Part shown: positions 1-9,460 of the stretch, piece after piece
How positions within the stretch are numbered: position 1 is the stretch's first letter
Layout: each line of letters opens with the position of its first letter
Assembly: GCF_040939455.1 (NCBI RefSeq)
Contig: NC_134117.1
Coordinates: 67,292,501 to 67,356,500 of the forward strand
Reading direction: 5' to 3'
From: Microcebus murinus
Taxonomy: Eukaryota; Chordata; Mammalia; Primates; Cheirogaleidae
DNA length: 64,000 nt
Notes under the pieces: model-generated
Databases searched by the model: none
What the model saw: only the letters and a program-made list of their open reading frames with translations
Told to the model about the DNA's origin: nothing
Position numbers and translations under genes: made by a program

Positions 1-539
1 CCTCTAATCCAATTAAAGCAGTCTGCAATCCACTGAAACAGACACCCCCAGCAGCACCTACGGCAATGAGCAAAACATGCAAGTCTCCAACCACAGGCCT
101 CCTGCCACCAGCTGGATGGTGGCTGGGGTTCCCTCTCCAGCCCCACAACTTAGCTTTCTATCCCAATGAGGCTATTAAACCCCTCAGCAAAACAGGAAAG
201 AACAATAGAGAAAACTCAAAGAAGAATAAAGAGGTAAAAGAAATAAAAATCCCTACACTCTAATTTTTTAAAAAGAACAGTACAATTTCAGAGGAATAGC
301 CAATGCTAAAATAGACTTACACATAGAGCATAAGAAGACTTTCAAAAAAATACTACCAGTTATTTTCAAAGAAAAAAGAAACACATCAACCGAATAATAG
401 AGCTCCAAACAAAATTAGTATCTCTATAATTCCAATAGAACCACCGTTGGAGGCTGTAAAAATAGAATTGATACTGTAAAAAAATTGTACCAGTAAAACA
501 AAAAATACATTTGAGAAATGTATTTGTCAGTTTTAGAAA
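1..539. other. AT-rich sequence, nothing recognised
   Basis: A-rich on the plus strand. Short open frames have no recognisable protein features. It could be the decayed edge of an old LINE, but I could not align it to any consensus I know. Confidence 0.3.
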
Positions 540-882
540 AGATATGCTGTTGTAACAAGCAACCCCTAAATCTCAGTGGCTTAAATCAACAAAAATTGTT
601 TTCCCCCACACTTTATGTTTTTGCAGGTTGGCTGCAGCTCTGTCCCATGGCACCTGCATTCCAAGACCCAGGCTGAAGGAGCAGCCCTATCTCTCATGGC
701 AGAGGAAAAACAAACATGGCAGAGCTATGCCAGGCTCACAGAGCTTCTGTTCAGAAGAGGCCTCTTCCACTCTCACCTCCATTCCATTGGCTCAGGCAAG
801 CCACACGGCCAAGATGACGTCATCAGGGCAGCCTGTCAGTCCTTCGCAGAGAGAAGCAGTGGCTGTTTTGAACAATAAGACA
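540..882 (-). mobile_element. MLT1-like MaLR LTR, reverse orientation
   Basis: Read on the minus strand, the 540 end gives the characteristic MLT1 3' end: 'ttaagccactgagatttagg' followed by 'ttgcttgttacaacagca'. The body contains the 'cattggctcaggcaagccac' block (plus strand) seen in reversed MLT1 copies. These are non-autonomous LTRs of the ERVL-MaLR group, active in early placental mammals. No internal region is attached, so it is a solo LTR. Family-level call is firm, subfamily is not. Confidence 0.7.
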
Positions 883-1383
883 CATATCTATAGAATAAGT
901 GAGTGGAGCCTTTTTTAAAGAAATGAGAAAAATGACGCAGAAAAGGGAAAGTGTAGGAAGAATCCAATTACAGGGACATGATTCCTAAAGCGGACATAAG
1001 AAACTGATCATATCTGATCTCCACAAACTCAAAAGAACAGTTCCCGGAACTGAACTAAGAACTGAGATTAGAAATCAAAAGGAAGCACTCAGCCTAAGGA
1101 AAAGTCTACGCACAGAAATTAGTGCTAAGCTTCAGGACTGAGCAATGCTTAAATTTCAAAAAGAGAGACACTCTAATGAGGAAGACAGAGAGCTGTGTTT
1201 TCACAAAGCTGTGCTCTCAAAGCTTGGGGGAATCCACTAGAACATGGGGTTGTTTACTTTGATGACCCAGCTGCTGCCCCAGGGCAGGCGGCCTGGCCTG
1301 ACCTCTTTGCAAGCTGTCATCTCTGCAATTCACCCCAAAAGTGTAGAGACAAGACTGTCTGTTTCCAAACCTCTGCAGGCAGT
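883..1383. other. No recognisable feature
   Basis: Mixed-composition sequence after the MLT1-like LTR. No repeat or exon signature recognised. Confidence 0.3.
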
Positions 1384-1434
1384 GTCTCTCTCTCTCTCTC
1401 TTTCTCTCTATCTATCTATCTCTTTCTCTCTCTC
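1384..1434. repeat. (TC)n microsatellite with TATC interruption
   Basis: Runs of tc with an internal tatctatctatc stretch. The pyrimidine run explains the serine/leucine-rich open frames crossing it. Confidence 0.9.
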
Positions 1435-1544
1435 CTTAATCTGCATCTGTCCAGGTTCACTGACGACAGTCTAATGACTGTCCTCCCTCATATATGTACG
1501 GAAACTATTTGTGTGCAGAAAACTAATCATCTCTGAATTATTAA

Positions 1545-1612
1545 AGAATATTAAATTATATAAATACACATATAATTATATATGAAATTGCATAAATATA
1601 AATATATTCATT
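1545..1612. repeat. AT-rich low-complexity stretch
   Basis: Almost entirely A and T, dominated by TATA/ATAT words. Confidence 0.7.
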
Positions 1613-1763
1613 TAAAAGTATACATTATCAAGGAAAAACTGGGAAACTTGGGCACCACCAACAGAGGGAGGGAAATCTATAAGTTCAAATCAGAGATAGA
1701 GTTAATTATTTCAAATTTAATCAAGTGCAGAGTCCAGCTAGTTGTATCCCTAATAACGCACAT

Positions 1764-1789
1764 CTGTGCGTGTGTGTCTGTGTGTGTGC
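1764..1789. repeat. (TG)n microsatellite, short
   Basis: Imperfect tg run, followed by cacaca, so it can form a small foldback. Confidence 0.8.
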
Positions 1790-1805
1790 TCACACAAGCA
1801 TGCAC

Positions 1806-2302
1806 AAATGGGGGGTGACAGGCAAGAGAGAGAGCAGGAGGCAGAGGGAGGAGAGTCCAGTGAGGAAAGTGAAGCAAGAGGAGGCCAATTTGAGGCCACA
1901 CCATGACCTCCTTCCACAGCAGGCTCCTAAGACCCACTGGGGGGTCCCTCTCTCCGGTGGTAAGCACCTGGTCACCCAGTTCACTGGGAGTTCCCAATGT
2001 GGGAGCATGTGAGAGGCCAGGCAGGGGTGTCCCCTGTGAATTAATACTCTAGCGTGTGTTCAACAAAAGTCAGTCTGTCATGAGTTTGGTTAGTGTGAGT
2101 CAGTCCCCACCAGGTGCTGAGACACCAATAAGGCTGCTCCACCCCTCAGCTGGCAGAGCCAACCTCCACCCATGGGACACCTGTGCAGAGTGGTCTTGGC
2201 AACAGCCACCCTTCCTCTCCTATACCCTGTTCTCTGCTCTACCTTCAACAGGGAGACCTGAGTACCACCCACGTGGCTTCTTGCCACTTTGGAGCCAGCA
2301 TT
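1806..2302. other. No recognisable feature
   Basis: Unique-looking, moderately GC-rich. The overlapping open frames on both strands show no conserved protein motif. Confidence 0.3.
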
Positions 2303-2523
2303 GCCAAGCACTGACTACATGCCAGGCACTAAGCTATACGCTGTGGACACTACCTCACGACAATACTTACAGCAATCCTTGCAGCCAATGGTACCAGTAT
2401 CACCCTCATTTTAGAAAAGAGGAAAACCAAACTCAGAGAAGTTAGGTAACTTTCCCAAGGTCACACAGCAAGTGACAGAGCTAGATTTAGAAGAAGCCAG
2501 GTCCACTTCTAAGACCTGCTCTC
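2303..2523 (-). mobile_element. MIR SINE, reverse orientation
   Basis: Shows, in order, the reversed MIR landmarks: 'ctacatgccaggcact', a 'cctcattttagaaaagagga' block, 'gagaagttaggtaactttcc' and 'aaggtcacacagcaagtgac'. MIR is a tRNA-derived SINE of ancient mammals, mobilised by L2. Confidence 0.9.
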
Positions 2524-2619
2524 CCCCCACCCCGATGTTTCCCGCTCTGCCTTCCGAACTGGAGCTTCTTTAATGGGCCCTGGACTCCAGCGGGGTCTTC
2601 AGGAGCTCCTAGTCTTAGT

Positions 2620-3078
2620 GGGGACAGACGCCAATGCCAGGTGACCCTGCAGAAGGCTCAAGGTGGCTGCTAGGAGCTCGGCCACTGAAATGAGTGAACA
2701 GGTGGAGGTCGGATCTGAGCCTCCGGAAAACAGAACTCCCCAAGCAGCTGCGCTTCGCCGGCGGCTGGATGGGACTGAGAGCGCCATGGTAACAGACAGG
2801 GACAGCGATGGAAAGCGCGGCGCCCGGGGAGGCCGGGTCCGACTCCGCAATCCCCATCCACGCACTCGCCCGGGCTCCGCTCCGGCGCCCATGAGACAGC
2901 TCCTTCACCTGTGATGGAGGACATGTCTTCTGTTCTCCACTTTGGCTTTAATTTGGAGCTAAACAGAGCCCCGGCGGGCGGGAGCCGGAGTGCTGCTGAA
3001 CAGCCGGGAGCGGCCGTAAAGACTAGGGGCACCTGCGCCGGCTCCACGGGGACCCCACAGCACTCCAGGCTCTGTGCT
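2620..3078. promoter_or_regulatory. CpG-rich patch, candidate CpG island
   Basis: CpG dinucleotides are dense by eye, especially 2745-2890 and 2965-3050, unlike the CpG-poor flanks. Short open frames occur on both strands here, the plus-strand one at 2663-2914 being 83 codons, but none resembles a known protein. It may be a small promoter or orphan CpG island. MIRs abut it on both sides. No TATA box or convincing splice structure was found. Confidence 0.45.
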
Positions 3079-3087
3079 TGATGACTT

Positions 3088-3222
3088 CCTCCTCGCACCC
3101 CGGGAGGCGGTAAAATGATTATCCCCATTTTGTGGATGTGGAAACTGAGGCTCAAAGGGTGTGACTTGCAAGATAATAGGACAGGAGCCAAGCCTGAAGC
3201 CCGTCTGAGCCCAGAACTCTGT
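3088..3222 (-). mobile_element. MIR SINE fragment, reverse orientation
   Basis: Reversed MIR core: 'attatccccattttgtgg', then 'gaaactgaggctcaaagg'. Confidence 0.8.
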
Positions 3223-3340
3223 CCCAGAGAGGCTAGCAAGACGTCTGGGGTAGAGAAAGGGCACACAGGACCTGCCAGCATGGGAAGTGGGTGGGGTTCA
3301 AACCTGGCATGGACTGTCCATTTTGTGGTGGGGAGTAGAT

Positions 3341-3460
3341 GGGAAAAGCATTTAGCACCGAGCCCGGCACTGGGCAAGTGCTCAGCAATTGTCATTACTC
3401 AGAAGACCCTAAGCTCCACGAGGACAGGAGCCTCATCACTGCTCACCTGAACCCCAGTGC
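3341..3460 (+). mobile_element. MIR/L2 3'-end fragment
   Basis: 'ccggcactgggcaagtgctcagcaa' corresponds to the shared MIR/L2 tail 'cctggcacatagtaagcgctcaataa'. The following 'taagctccacgaggacaggag' is L2-like. Confidence 0.5.
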
Positions 3461-4013
3461 CCGGAGAGCACCGACGCCCCAGCTGGGGGTCGCCCCGTCC
3501 ACGATGGGGCCATGTTCCTGCTCCAGGCTTCCTCTGACCAAGGCCGGGGCTTTTCCACACTTTCCGAAAGGTGGCCTCACTACTAACCCATCTAACAGAG
3601 GAAAATAAACTATCAAACAGAAAGTAAAAGAAACAAACCCACAGCACATGACGGCCCCTTTGAAGAGAAAACTCACACTACCCCCTTTGTTTTGTTTAAT
3701 TTGAACACCTGCGGCCTAACTTGTTCTCTCTAAGAGTTTCATTTTCTCAGCCTGAAAGAGCCGCAAACGGACAGTCGGGGTACGAACTCCACGCTCCTGC
3801 GCCCCACCTCAGTTCCCGACAGAAACAAATTCGAAGGACTCCGACAACCCAGCCTCACAGAGAAAAGACAAAATAAAGAACCTGCGGCAGCTTCACCACC
3901 GCTTCTGCTGTCAGTCTCTGAAACGGGGGGAAAGGCCACTTTTGCCCTTTAAAACTCCAGGCAACTTTCCTCAGCTGCCCACATTTTCGCTCCTTCATTC
4001 GTGTGTCGTGGCC
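3461..4013. other. No firmly recognisable feature; LTR-like 3' part
   Basis: Non-repeat-looking sequence leading into a CT run and an AATAAA motif (4065-4070). That combination resembles the end of an LTR, but I could not find the other end or a family. Confidence 0.25.
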
Positions 4014-4050
4014 ACTCCCTCTCTCTCTCTTTCACTCTCTCTCTCTGTCT
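4014..4050. repeat. (CT)n microsatellite, imperfect
   Basis: ct dinucleotides interrupted by ttca and gt. Confidence 0.85.
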
Positions 4051-4191
4051 TTCTTGGAGATATGAATAAACTTTTGCTTCTGTGTATCCTAACCACCGTA
4101 TGAGAAATCCTTCTCTGCCCACATACAAATTTCACACCCTTTCACTTTCCTTCTCCAACTCTGGGCTAAATCAGAGAGGAACTCTGGTGCA

Positions 4192-4245
4192 ACAGGTGAG
4201 GAGGAGGAGGAGTGGAAGGAGGAGGAAGAGGAAGGAAAAGGCAGA
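4192..4245. repeat. GGA-rich purine tract
   Basis: Repeated gga/gaa triplets on the plus strand. Confidence 0.8.
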
Positions 4246-4504
4246 ACAAGACAGAGGCAGCCCACCATCCAAAGGACAGCCCCTGCCAGATGCCACAAAC
4301 CCCAGGGCCCACCCTAACCGGTCCTGGGCAGGTGCACATAGATGGCACACATGTATGCATCCAGGGGGCCACCAGCATGCAGGTCATCCTGCTGCCCAGC
4401 TAACCGGTGGAGGTCACACATGGCCGCCTCAGCCTGCTCACCACTGTATCTCAGGGTGCACAGAGGGGTGCTCCACAAGCACTTGTTATAAGACATTACT
4501 GCTC

Positions 4505-4705
4505 AAGGATCCTACTATGTGCCAGACATTGGTCCAGGAGCGCCATTCTTCATGACCAGCATTGCAAAACAGAAGTATTATTCTGGCATCCTCAGGTAGC
4601 AAGATTAAGGCTCAGACAGGTGAAGCAGTTGTCCTGGCGTAATACAGCCAGGAGGCGACAGTGGTGAATCTGGCCCCAAAGCCTGTGCTCTTTCCACTGC
4701 CTGAG
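4505..4705 (-). mobile_element. MIR SINE, reverse orientation
   Basis: 'cctactatgtgccagacatt', then degraded 'ttaaggctcagacaggtgaag' and 'cctgtgctctttccactgcc' match the reversed MIR body and 5' end. Confidence 0.8.
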
Positions 4706-5147
4706 CCCTCTCCTAGGAAGAGGAAGGAGGAGGAGGAGAGGGCTAACCTGAAGCAGAAAGCAATTTGTCTGTGAACAGCCCCTTGAGCCCTGTTGCTACT
4801 GTGCCCAGGATACCCAGGCAGGAGCCAAGCACAATGGCTCAGGGAGGCAGTCACTGTCTTTAAATTTGGCCCAGGGCAAGGCCCAGCTCTCCTCTGAGAC
4901 TCTTGTCCCAGCCAGCCAGGGGCCTTCCAGGCACTGGCCAGACGGTGGGGACTCAGGAAGGGTGGCTTGTTCCCCCAGCACAGCAGCCTGCTGGGTCCCC
5001 ACACCCCACCCTCTGCTTGGGCATCGATGATGGCATAGAAAGAAGGGAGCCTGGCAGGGCTGTGCCCCCAGAGGGGGCTGCAGCGGGCACTGTGCGAGCC
5101 CTTCCCTCATCCACTGAGCTATCCCATTGCAGGCGTCCCACCACAGC
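4706..5147. other. GC-rich unique sequence, nothing recognised
   Basis: High GC. Long frames are open on both strands simply because stops are scarce. No motif recognised. Confidence 0.3.
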
Positions 5148-5275
5148 CTTGTTAGGAGGGGCCCGGTCCCACCTCACTGTTAACAAACTGAGCTCAGAGA
5201 AGCTAAATAACTTGCGTGAAGATGGCATAGCTGGCCAGTGACATGCAAACCCAGGGACGCTCAATGCCAAGCCCT
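5148..5275 (-). mobile_element. MIR SINE fragment, reverse orientation
   Basis: 'ctgagctcagagaagctaaataacttgc' followed by 'acatgcaaacccagg' fits the reversed MIR core. Confidence 0.7.
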
Positions 5276-5504
5276 AATCGCAAGGATCGCTGCCTCTCCA
5301 CATACCCTCATTCCAACCGCACTTGCTCCAGAGGCTCGAGCATGGGCCACACAACTGCAGGCTTGCTCCTTTGCCCAGCGCCACACAGCCCAGGAGCAGA
5401 GGCCCCCAGGGCTGGCCCCTGGCCCTCCCAGCAGGAAGCTCCCAAGCTGGGTTCCCAGGCCCACACCGCCCGCCCTCCCCGGCAAGCCCAGCCCGGCATA
5501 GGCT

Positions 5505-5781
5505 GCATTTGTGGGAAACCAGGGCTCAGCGTGCTGAGAGGGAGTCGATTTATTCTGGAGAAAACATCTTTGTTCTGCGAGTGAGGGGGAGCCTTTTCCC
5601 ACAATTTAATGCTCTGTTCACGGGCCCGGGTGCTGGGGTTGCAGCACGAGGCTTGTTCTTCGAGGCAGAGCGGCACATAATGAGGCTTCTCACTGCTGCT
5701 CCCCGCCATCGTGCCAAAAACCAGAACAGTTATTTATCCATTAATCTGACATTACACCCTCTGCATTTTATCTGCTTAAAG
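5505..5781. promoter_or_regulatory. Candidate conserved noncoding element
   Basis: A repeat-free stretch that becomes AT-rich within GC-rich surroundings, including 'tatttatccattaatctgac' around 5730-5750, which holds ATTA-type homeodomain core sites. The contrast in composition and absence of decay signatures suggest constraint. This is inference only; no alignment was possible. Confidence 0.3.
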
Positions 5782-5844
5782 AAATTTGGTGGTTAGAATG
5801 TGGGCCTGGCGGAGAAACTCCCGCGTTCGATTTCCTACGCACCA
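5782..5844 (+). pseudogene. Possible tRNA-derived relic ending in CCA
   Basis: 'ttggtggttagaatg' resembles an A-box/D-arm and 'gcgttcgatttcc' resembles a B-box/T-arm, as in Gly or Glu tRNAs. The match stops at a 3' CCA (5842-5844), as expected for a retroposed mature tRNA. The acceptor stem and anticodon arm do not pair convincingly, so it would not be functional. Chance similarity is possible. Confidence 0.25.
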
Positions 5845-6057
5845 ACACGCCTTTGACGTCGCCGGGCCCAGCTGGGAAAGGCTCGCCCAGATCCAGACCC
5901 CACTGGATGGCTCCCCCGAGGCTGGCTGCCCGGGGTCCCAGCACGTAGCCGCAGCCTGAGTCACGTGGGCACGTGGCCTTTCTGCTGCAGCACAAGCCAC
6001 TTCCTCCACCAGCACCTCCAGGCAGCGGGGACAGTGGGCACCCCCGATCCCAGACAC

Positions 6058-6236
6058 CCCTGCCTGGGATGGGATCCTGGCTGTGCCACTCAGTAGCTGT
6101 GTGACCTTACCTCTCGGTGCCTCAGTTTCCCCACCTCCTTCCTAGGGCTGTTATGAGAACTAAGTGAGTCAATATTTATAAAGTGCTTGGAACACTGCCT
6201 GGCACATATCAAGGGCTCAATGAGAGTTGGTTTAAA
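6058..6236 (+). mobile_element. MIR SINE, well preserved
   Basis: Clear MIR on the plus strand: 'ctgtgccactcagtagctg', 'tgtgaccttacctctcgg', 'gcctcagtttccccacctcc', 'gggctgttatgagaac' and the tail 'cctggcacatatcaagggctcaa'. Confidence 0.95.
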
Positions 6237-6396
6237 AATGTTAACTTTTAAAATCTAGGACAAGTGTTTGTGCTTGTAAGTGGGGCTTCAGAGATGGGCT
6301 AGACCACGGGGTCACCCCACCAACCCCGACCCGCTTGACTCAGTTTAAAAAGGTGGGTATCGTGGAATATTTCATTGGAACAAAGGGTCTCACTGC

Positions 6397-6530
6397 TTGA
6401 AAATGTTTGGCTCACATTTTGCAGAGGAGCAAACGGAAAACCAGGGAGGAGAAGAGACTTGTCCAGGAGCCCCAGCAAGTTCGCAGCAGGGCTGGGAGCA
6501 GGATCCAGGCTTCCCGCTTGTGGGGTCAAG
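6397..6530 (-). mobile_element. MIR-like fragment, reverse orientation
   Basis: 'cacattttgcagaggagcaaac' and 'gaagagacttgtccagg' follow the reversed MIR core with many changes. Confidence 0.5.
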
Positions 6531-6899
6531 GGTTTTTTGCAGCATGCGATCTTGGGGTGCTCATTCACCTCATTGTCACTGAGGGTCTCCCCAAACTCTC
6601 CACCTACTGCCAGGTCACACTGACCCAGGGAAGATACTGGCTGGGTACCCTCTTCTCCCACCAAGCAGCTACAGTCCTGCCCCACCCTGGAGCTGAGAGC
6701 CCAGCCCCTCAGCAGGTGGGACCCCAAACCCTCAAACTGAACACCCTCCCCACTCCAAAGTCTGGCAACCCCTTGCTCATTTGTCCTTCATTTGTCTTTT
6801 CCTTTCATCCTCTGGTTCTCTGCCACATCTTCTCGGCCTTGAAACTTGCTGGAACTCCCTGCCTCTCCCTCCTGTGTCTTTCTGCCCCTTGCGCCCTGT
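6531..6899. other. No recognisable feature
   Basis: Pyrimidine-rich, GC-moderate sequence. Open frames cross it without recognisable motifs. Confidence 0.3.
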
Positions 6900-7180
6900 C
6901 CCCCTGTCCCCAGGGCTGGAGACCAGCCAGGGCCTGGGAGACCCCGGGCCCCGCCGCCCTCCCACCACTCAGCCCTGGATGTGGCTCTGCCCGGCTCAGA
7001 CGTGGCCCGAGCTCACCGCACCCCTCTGGGGCCATGCCCCGAACACCTCCCAGAGGCGGCCGTTCCCCCTGGAGAAGGAGACTTGCGCAGTCATCTCGCT
7101 CAGGAGAGCCTGGCCCGACGCCGACGCCGACCGGAGGCGAGTTGGGAGCGAAGCGGTGAGTCTGTGACCAGAGAGGAGAG
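6900..7180 (+). promoter_or_regulatory. CpG-rich patch with a splice-donor-like site
   Basis: CpG density rises between about 7000 and 7155. A strong donor consensus occurs at the edge: 'gcgaagcg' then 'gtgagtct' with GT at 7156-7157. This could be a noncoding first exon and donor. Donor-like strings are common and no matching promoter motif or downstream acceptor was established. Confidence 0.3.
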
Positions 7181-7800
7181 CTGTGTCCCACGCAGGAGCC
7201 GCTCTGCCCAGGCAGCTGCAGGCCCAGCCCCTGCCTCCTTCAGAGCAACAGAGAGGCAGGCATGCGGGCAGACAGACGCCCAACACAGAGACCTCCCCCA
7301 CGCTCGGCTGCGCCACCACCGCCCTTCCTGCTTGGCCCCACAGTCGAGGAAGCCCCTCCAACCTGCAGCCAACCGTGCTTTTTGCTGAACAGAGGCTCCC
7401 AGGGTAGAAGTGCTGCTCCCTGGCCCCCAGGAGACCCCCTGAACCTTGTCATCTGCCACCAAGGCCTGGGACGGCCAGGCAGGACCTGCACTCGCCCTTT
7501 TCTTACTAGCACATCTAAGCAAGGGAGGCGTCGCGGCAGGGAGGGGCCCCCCTGGCCACACGCCTGCAGCAGAGGGGGCTGCTCCTCCCTCCCTGCCCAG
7601 CCCCACGCCCCTGCCTAGGGCACAGTCCCACCTTACAGAACCGTCCTCCCTTTCCTCCCACTCTACTTCCCGCGCTGCCTCTCTTCCGACGCCTGTCCTG
7701 CCCTCACTCTCCCCTCCCGCCCGCCCGATGCTGCTACTGCGAAAGCGACCCAGTCCTGGATACGCCGGCTTCGGGCCGTTTCAGCTGGATCCAACCCTGA
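7181..7800. other. GC-rich unique sequence, nothing recognised
   Basis: Long frames are open on both strands (for example 7100-7606 minus, 7262-7618 plus). They mirror each other and look like a GC effect. Confidence 0.3.
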
Positions 7801-7975
7801 TAGCCTGTGCCAGGCACTGTGCCAAGTGCTTATAACCTAGGACTCACTTAGGTACAGCCCCGGCATTTCGCAGATGAAGACACTGAGGCTTGCCCACAGG
7901 AACAGAGCTTTTAAGTGGCCCAGCCTGGATTTGAACCCAGATGTGTGTGAATCCACAGCCCCGAGTCTCACCACC
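7801..7975 (-). mobile_element. MIR SINE, reverse orientation
   Basis: 'ctgtgccaggcactgtgccaag', 'cgcagatgaagacactgagg' and 'ctggatttgaacccagatg' are the reversed MIR landmarks in order. Confidence 0.9.
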
Positions 7976-8154
7976 AGCCCTGCCATGGGGCTGGCGCGCC
8001 CTCGGATCTGTTCAGCCCCATGAATAAAATCGGATGCCAAATCGAGCTGCTGCTGCAGCCACAGAGCAGGGAGGAGGAAGAGCGGGGCCCCGCAGGTGAC
8101 GTTTTCTGTGGGTTCTGATCAGGGGTCTGTCTTCCTTCAGTGTCACTAAGACTC

Positions 8155-8312
8155 ACCTGTCACTGGCAGCGAGAGGAAATCAACATTTTACAGCAATAAA
8201 AGGCTGCTCCTGGTTAGACATCAAACGAATCAATCTTCTCCGACAGTTAATTTTCATTTTGCAACTTTCCCTGGCAACAACAGCAAGTAATGACCCTGAG
8301 GATCTGCAAAGT
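8155..8312. promoter_or_regulatory. Candidate conserved noncoding element
   Basis: Repeat-free AT-rich island ('acagttaattttcattttgc' near 8243) between GC-rich flanks. It contains TTAATT and ATCAAT-type sites. Composition contrast is the only evidence. Confidence 0.25.
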
Positions 8313-9389
8313 CGTTGATCAGCAGCCCAGCCTCCCATACCTCGGCTCCCTCGCCCCCGGCACCCACCGCTCAGCCCCCCGCGCCCCAGCCCCAGCCTTC
8401 AGACCCTCCTCTCTGCCCAGGGACCACTCGCAGAGGCTCAGGCCCAAGCTGCTCCAGGGCACTGAGACAAGAAGCAGACACACCAGAGCTCCAACCTGAA
8501 GCCACCCCGCCAGGACATCGCTGAGGATGCCCCGGCCAGCAGCACGCCGCCTCCCTGCTGGCCCCACCCCACCTCATCCCCGATCCTCTCCTTATGAGCA
8601 TCCCATCACCACTGCCTCCCAAGCACACCATGACCCCAGCTATGACCCCAGGACCTGCCACCAACCCCCAATGCACAGCACCAATGACCCTTTCAGAAAG
8701 CTCCCCCGGCAAACCCCTCTACTTGCACTAACTCCGCATAGAGCATTCACACACAGCGTCCCTGTGCCTTCAGTAACTCCAAAACCACCATGTCTGCCCC
8801 CCAAGTGTGCTTCACAAATTCCCAGAAATTCCATGCAACTGGGGAGCACCTGGGCTCTGCACCTGTCTCCAGTCATGCCCACATCTGGCCCAAGGCTTCC
8901 CCCTCCTCAACACAACAGCCTTCCCAGAGGAGGGCCCTCCTGCCCCACTTGCAAGATCCCAGGTCCCTGACGACTGTTATGCCGCCTCAGAGCCTCCAAG
9001 CCCAATTCTCCAGAGCCTACTCTATGACCTGCTAAGAGAGATGAGGAAAAGGCCCACTCAGTACCTTGGCTGTGGCTTCGTGGTGGCCCCAAAGCCAACT
9101 GCAGCAGCTTTCACTGGCTCAGGAAACCCCCCGGGCCCCTGCACCATGGGACTCACAGCCCGGGTGCACCTTCAGTCCACAGGGTCTTCCTGTGAGCCCC
9201 ACCCATTTCCAGCTGGGCTATGAGACGGGGAATGGGACCTCCCCTACCCCTCCACTTCCCAGAAATGCTCTTGGGGGGCCTGTCCTCAAGAACAGCAGCA
9301 GCTACTATAATTAGTGAGTCTGTCTGTGTGCCTAGCACGGGGCCAGTCAGGCCCCGCCCAGCACAGGGCCACGGCAGCCCGTCCCAGCC
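8313..9389. other. C-rich unique sequence, nothing recognised
   Basis: Strongly C-rich on the plus strand, producing proline-rich open frames (for example 8527-8970) with no domain signature. No repeat recognised. Confidence 0.3.
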
Positions 9390-9460
9390 TGGATTCCCAG
9401 CCCTAGGACAGTGCTTGGCGCACCGCAGACAGCAGCAGGCGTTTATGAATAAATGAAGGG
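9390..9460 (+). mobile_element. L2 3'-end fragment
   Basis: 'aggacagtgcttggcgcac' followed by 'gcaggcgtttatgaataaatgaa' matches the L2 3' end. Confidence 0.65.

Noticed and set aside
2670..3395. 241-codon minus-strand frame
   Set aside because: Crosses a CpG-rich patch and MIR pieces, where stop codons are rare by composition.
6407..7159. 250-codon plus-strand frame
   Set aside because: Begins inside a MIR-like fragment and has no domain; a GC effect is more likely.
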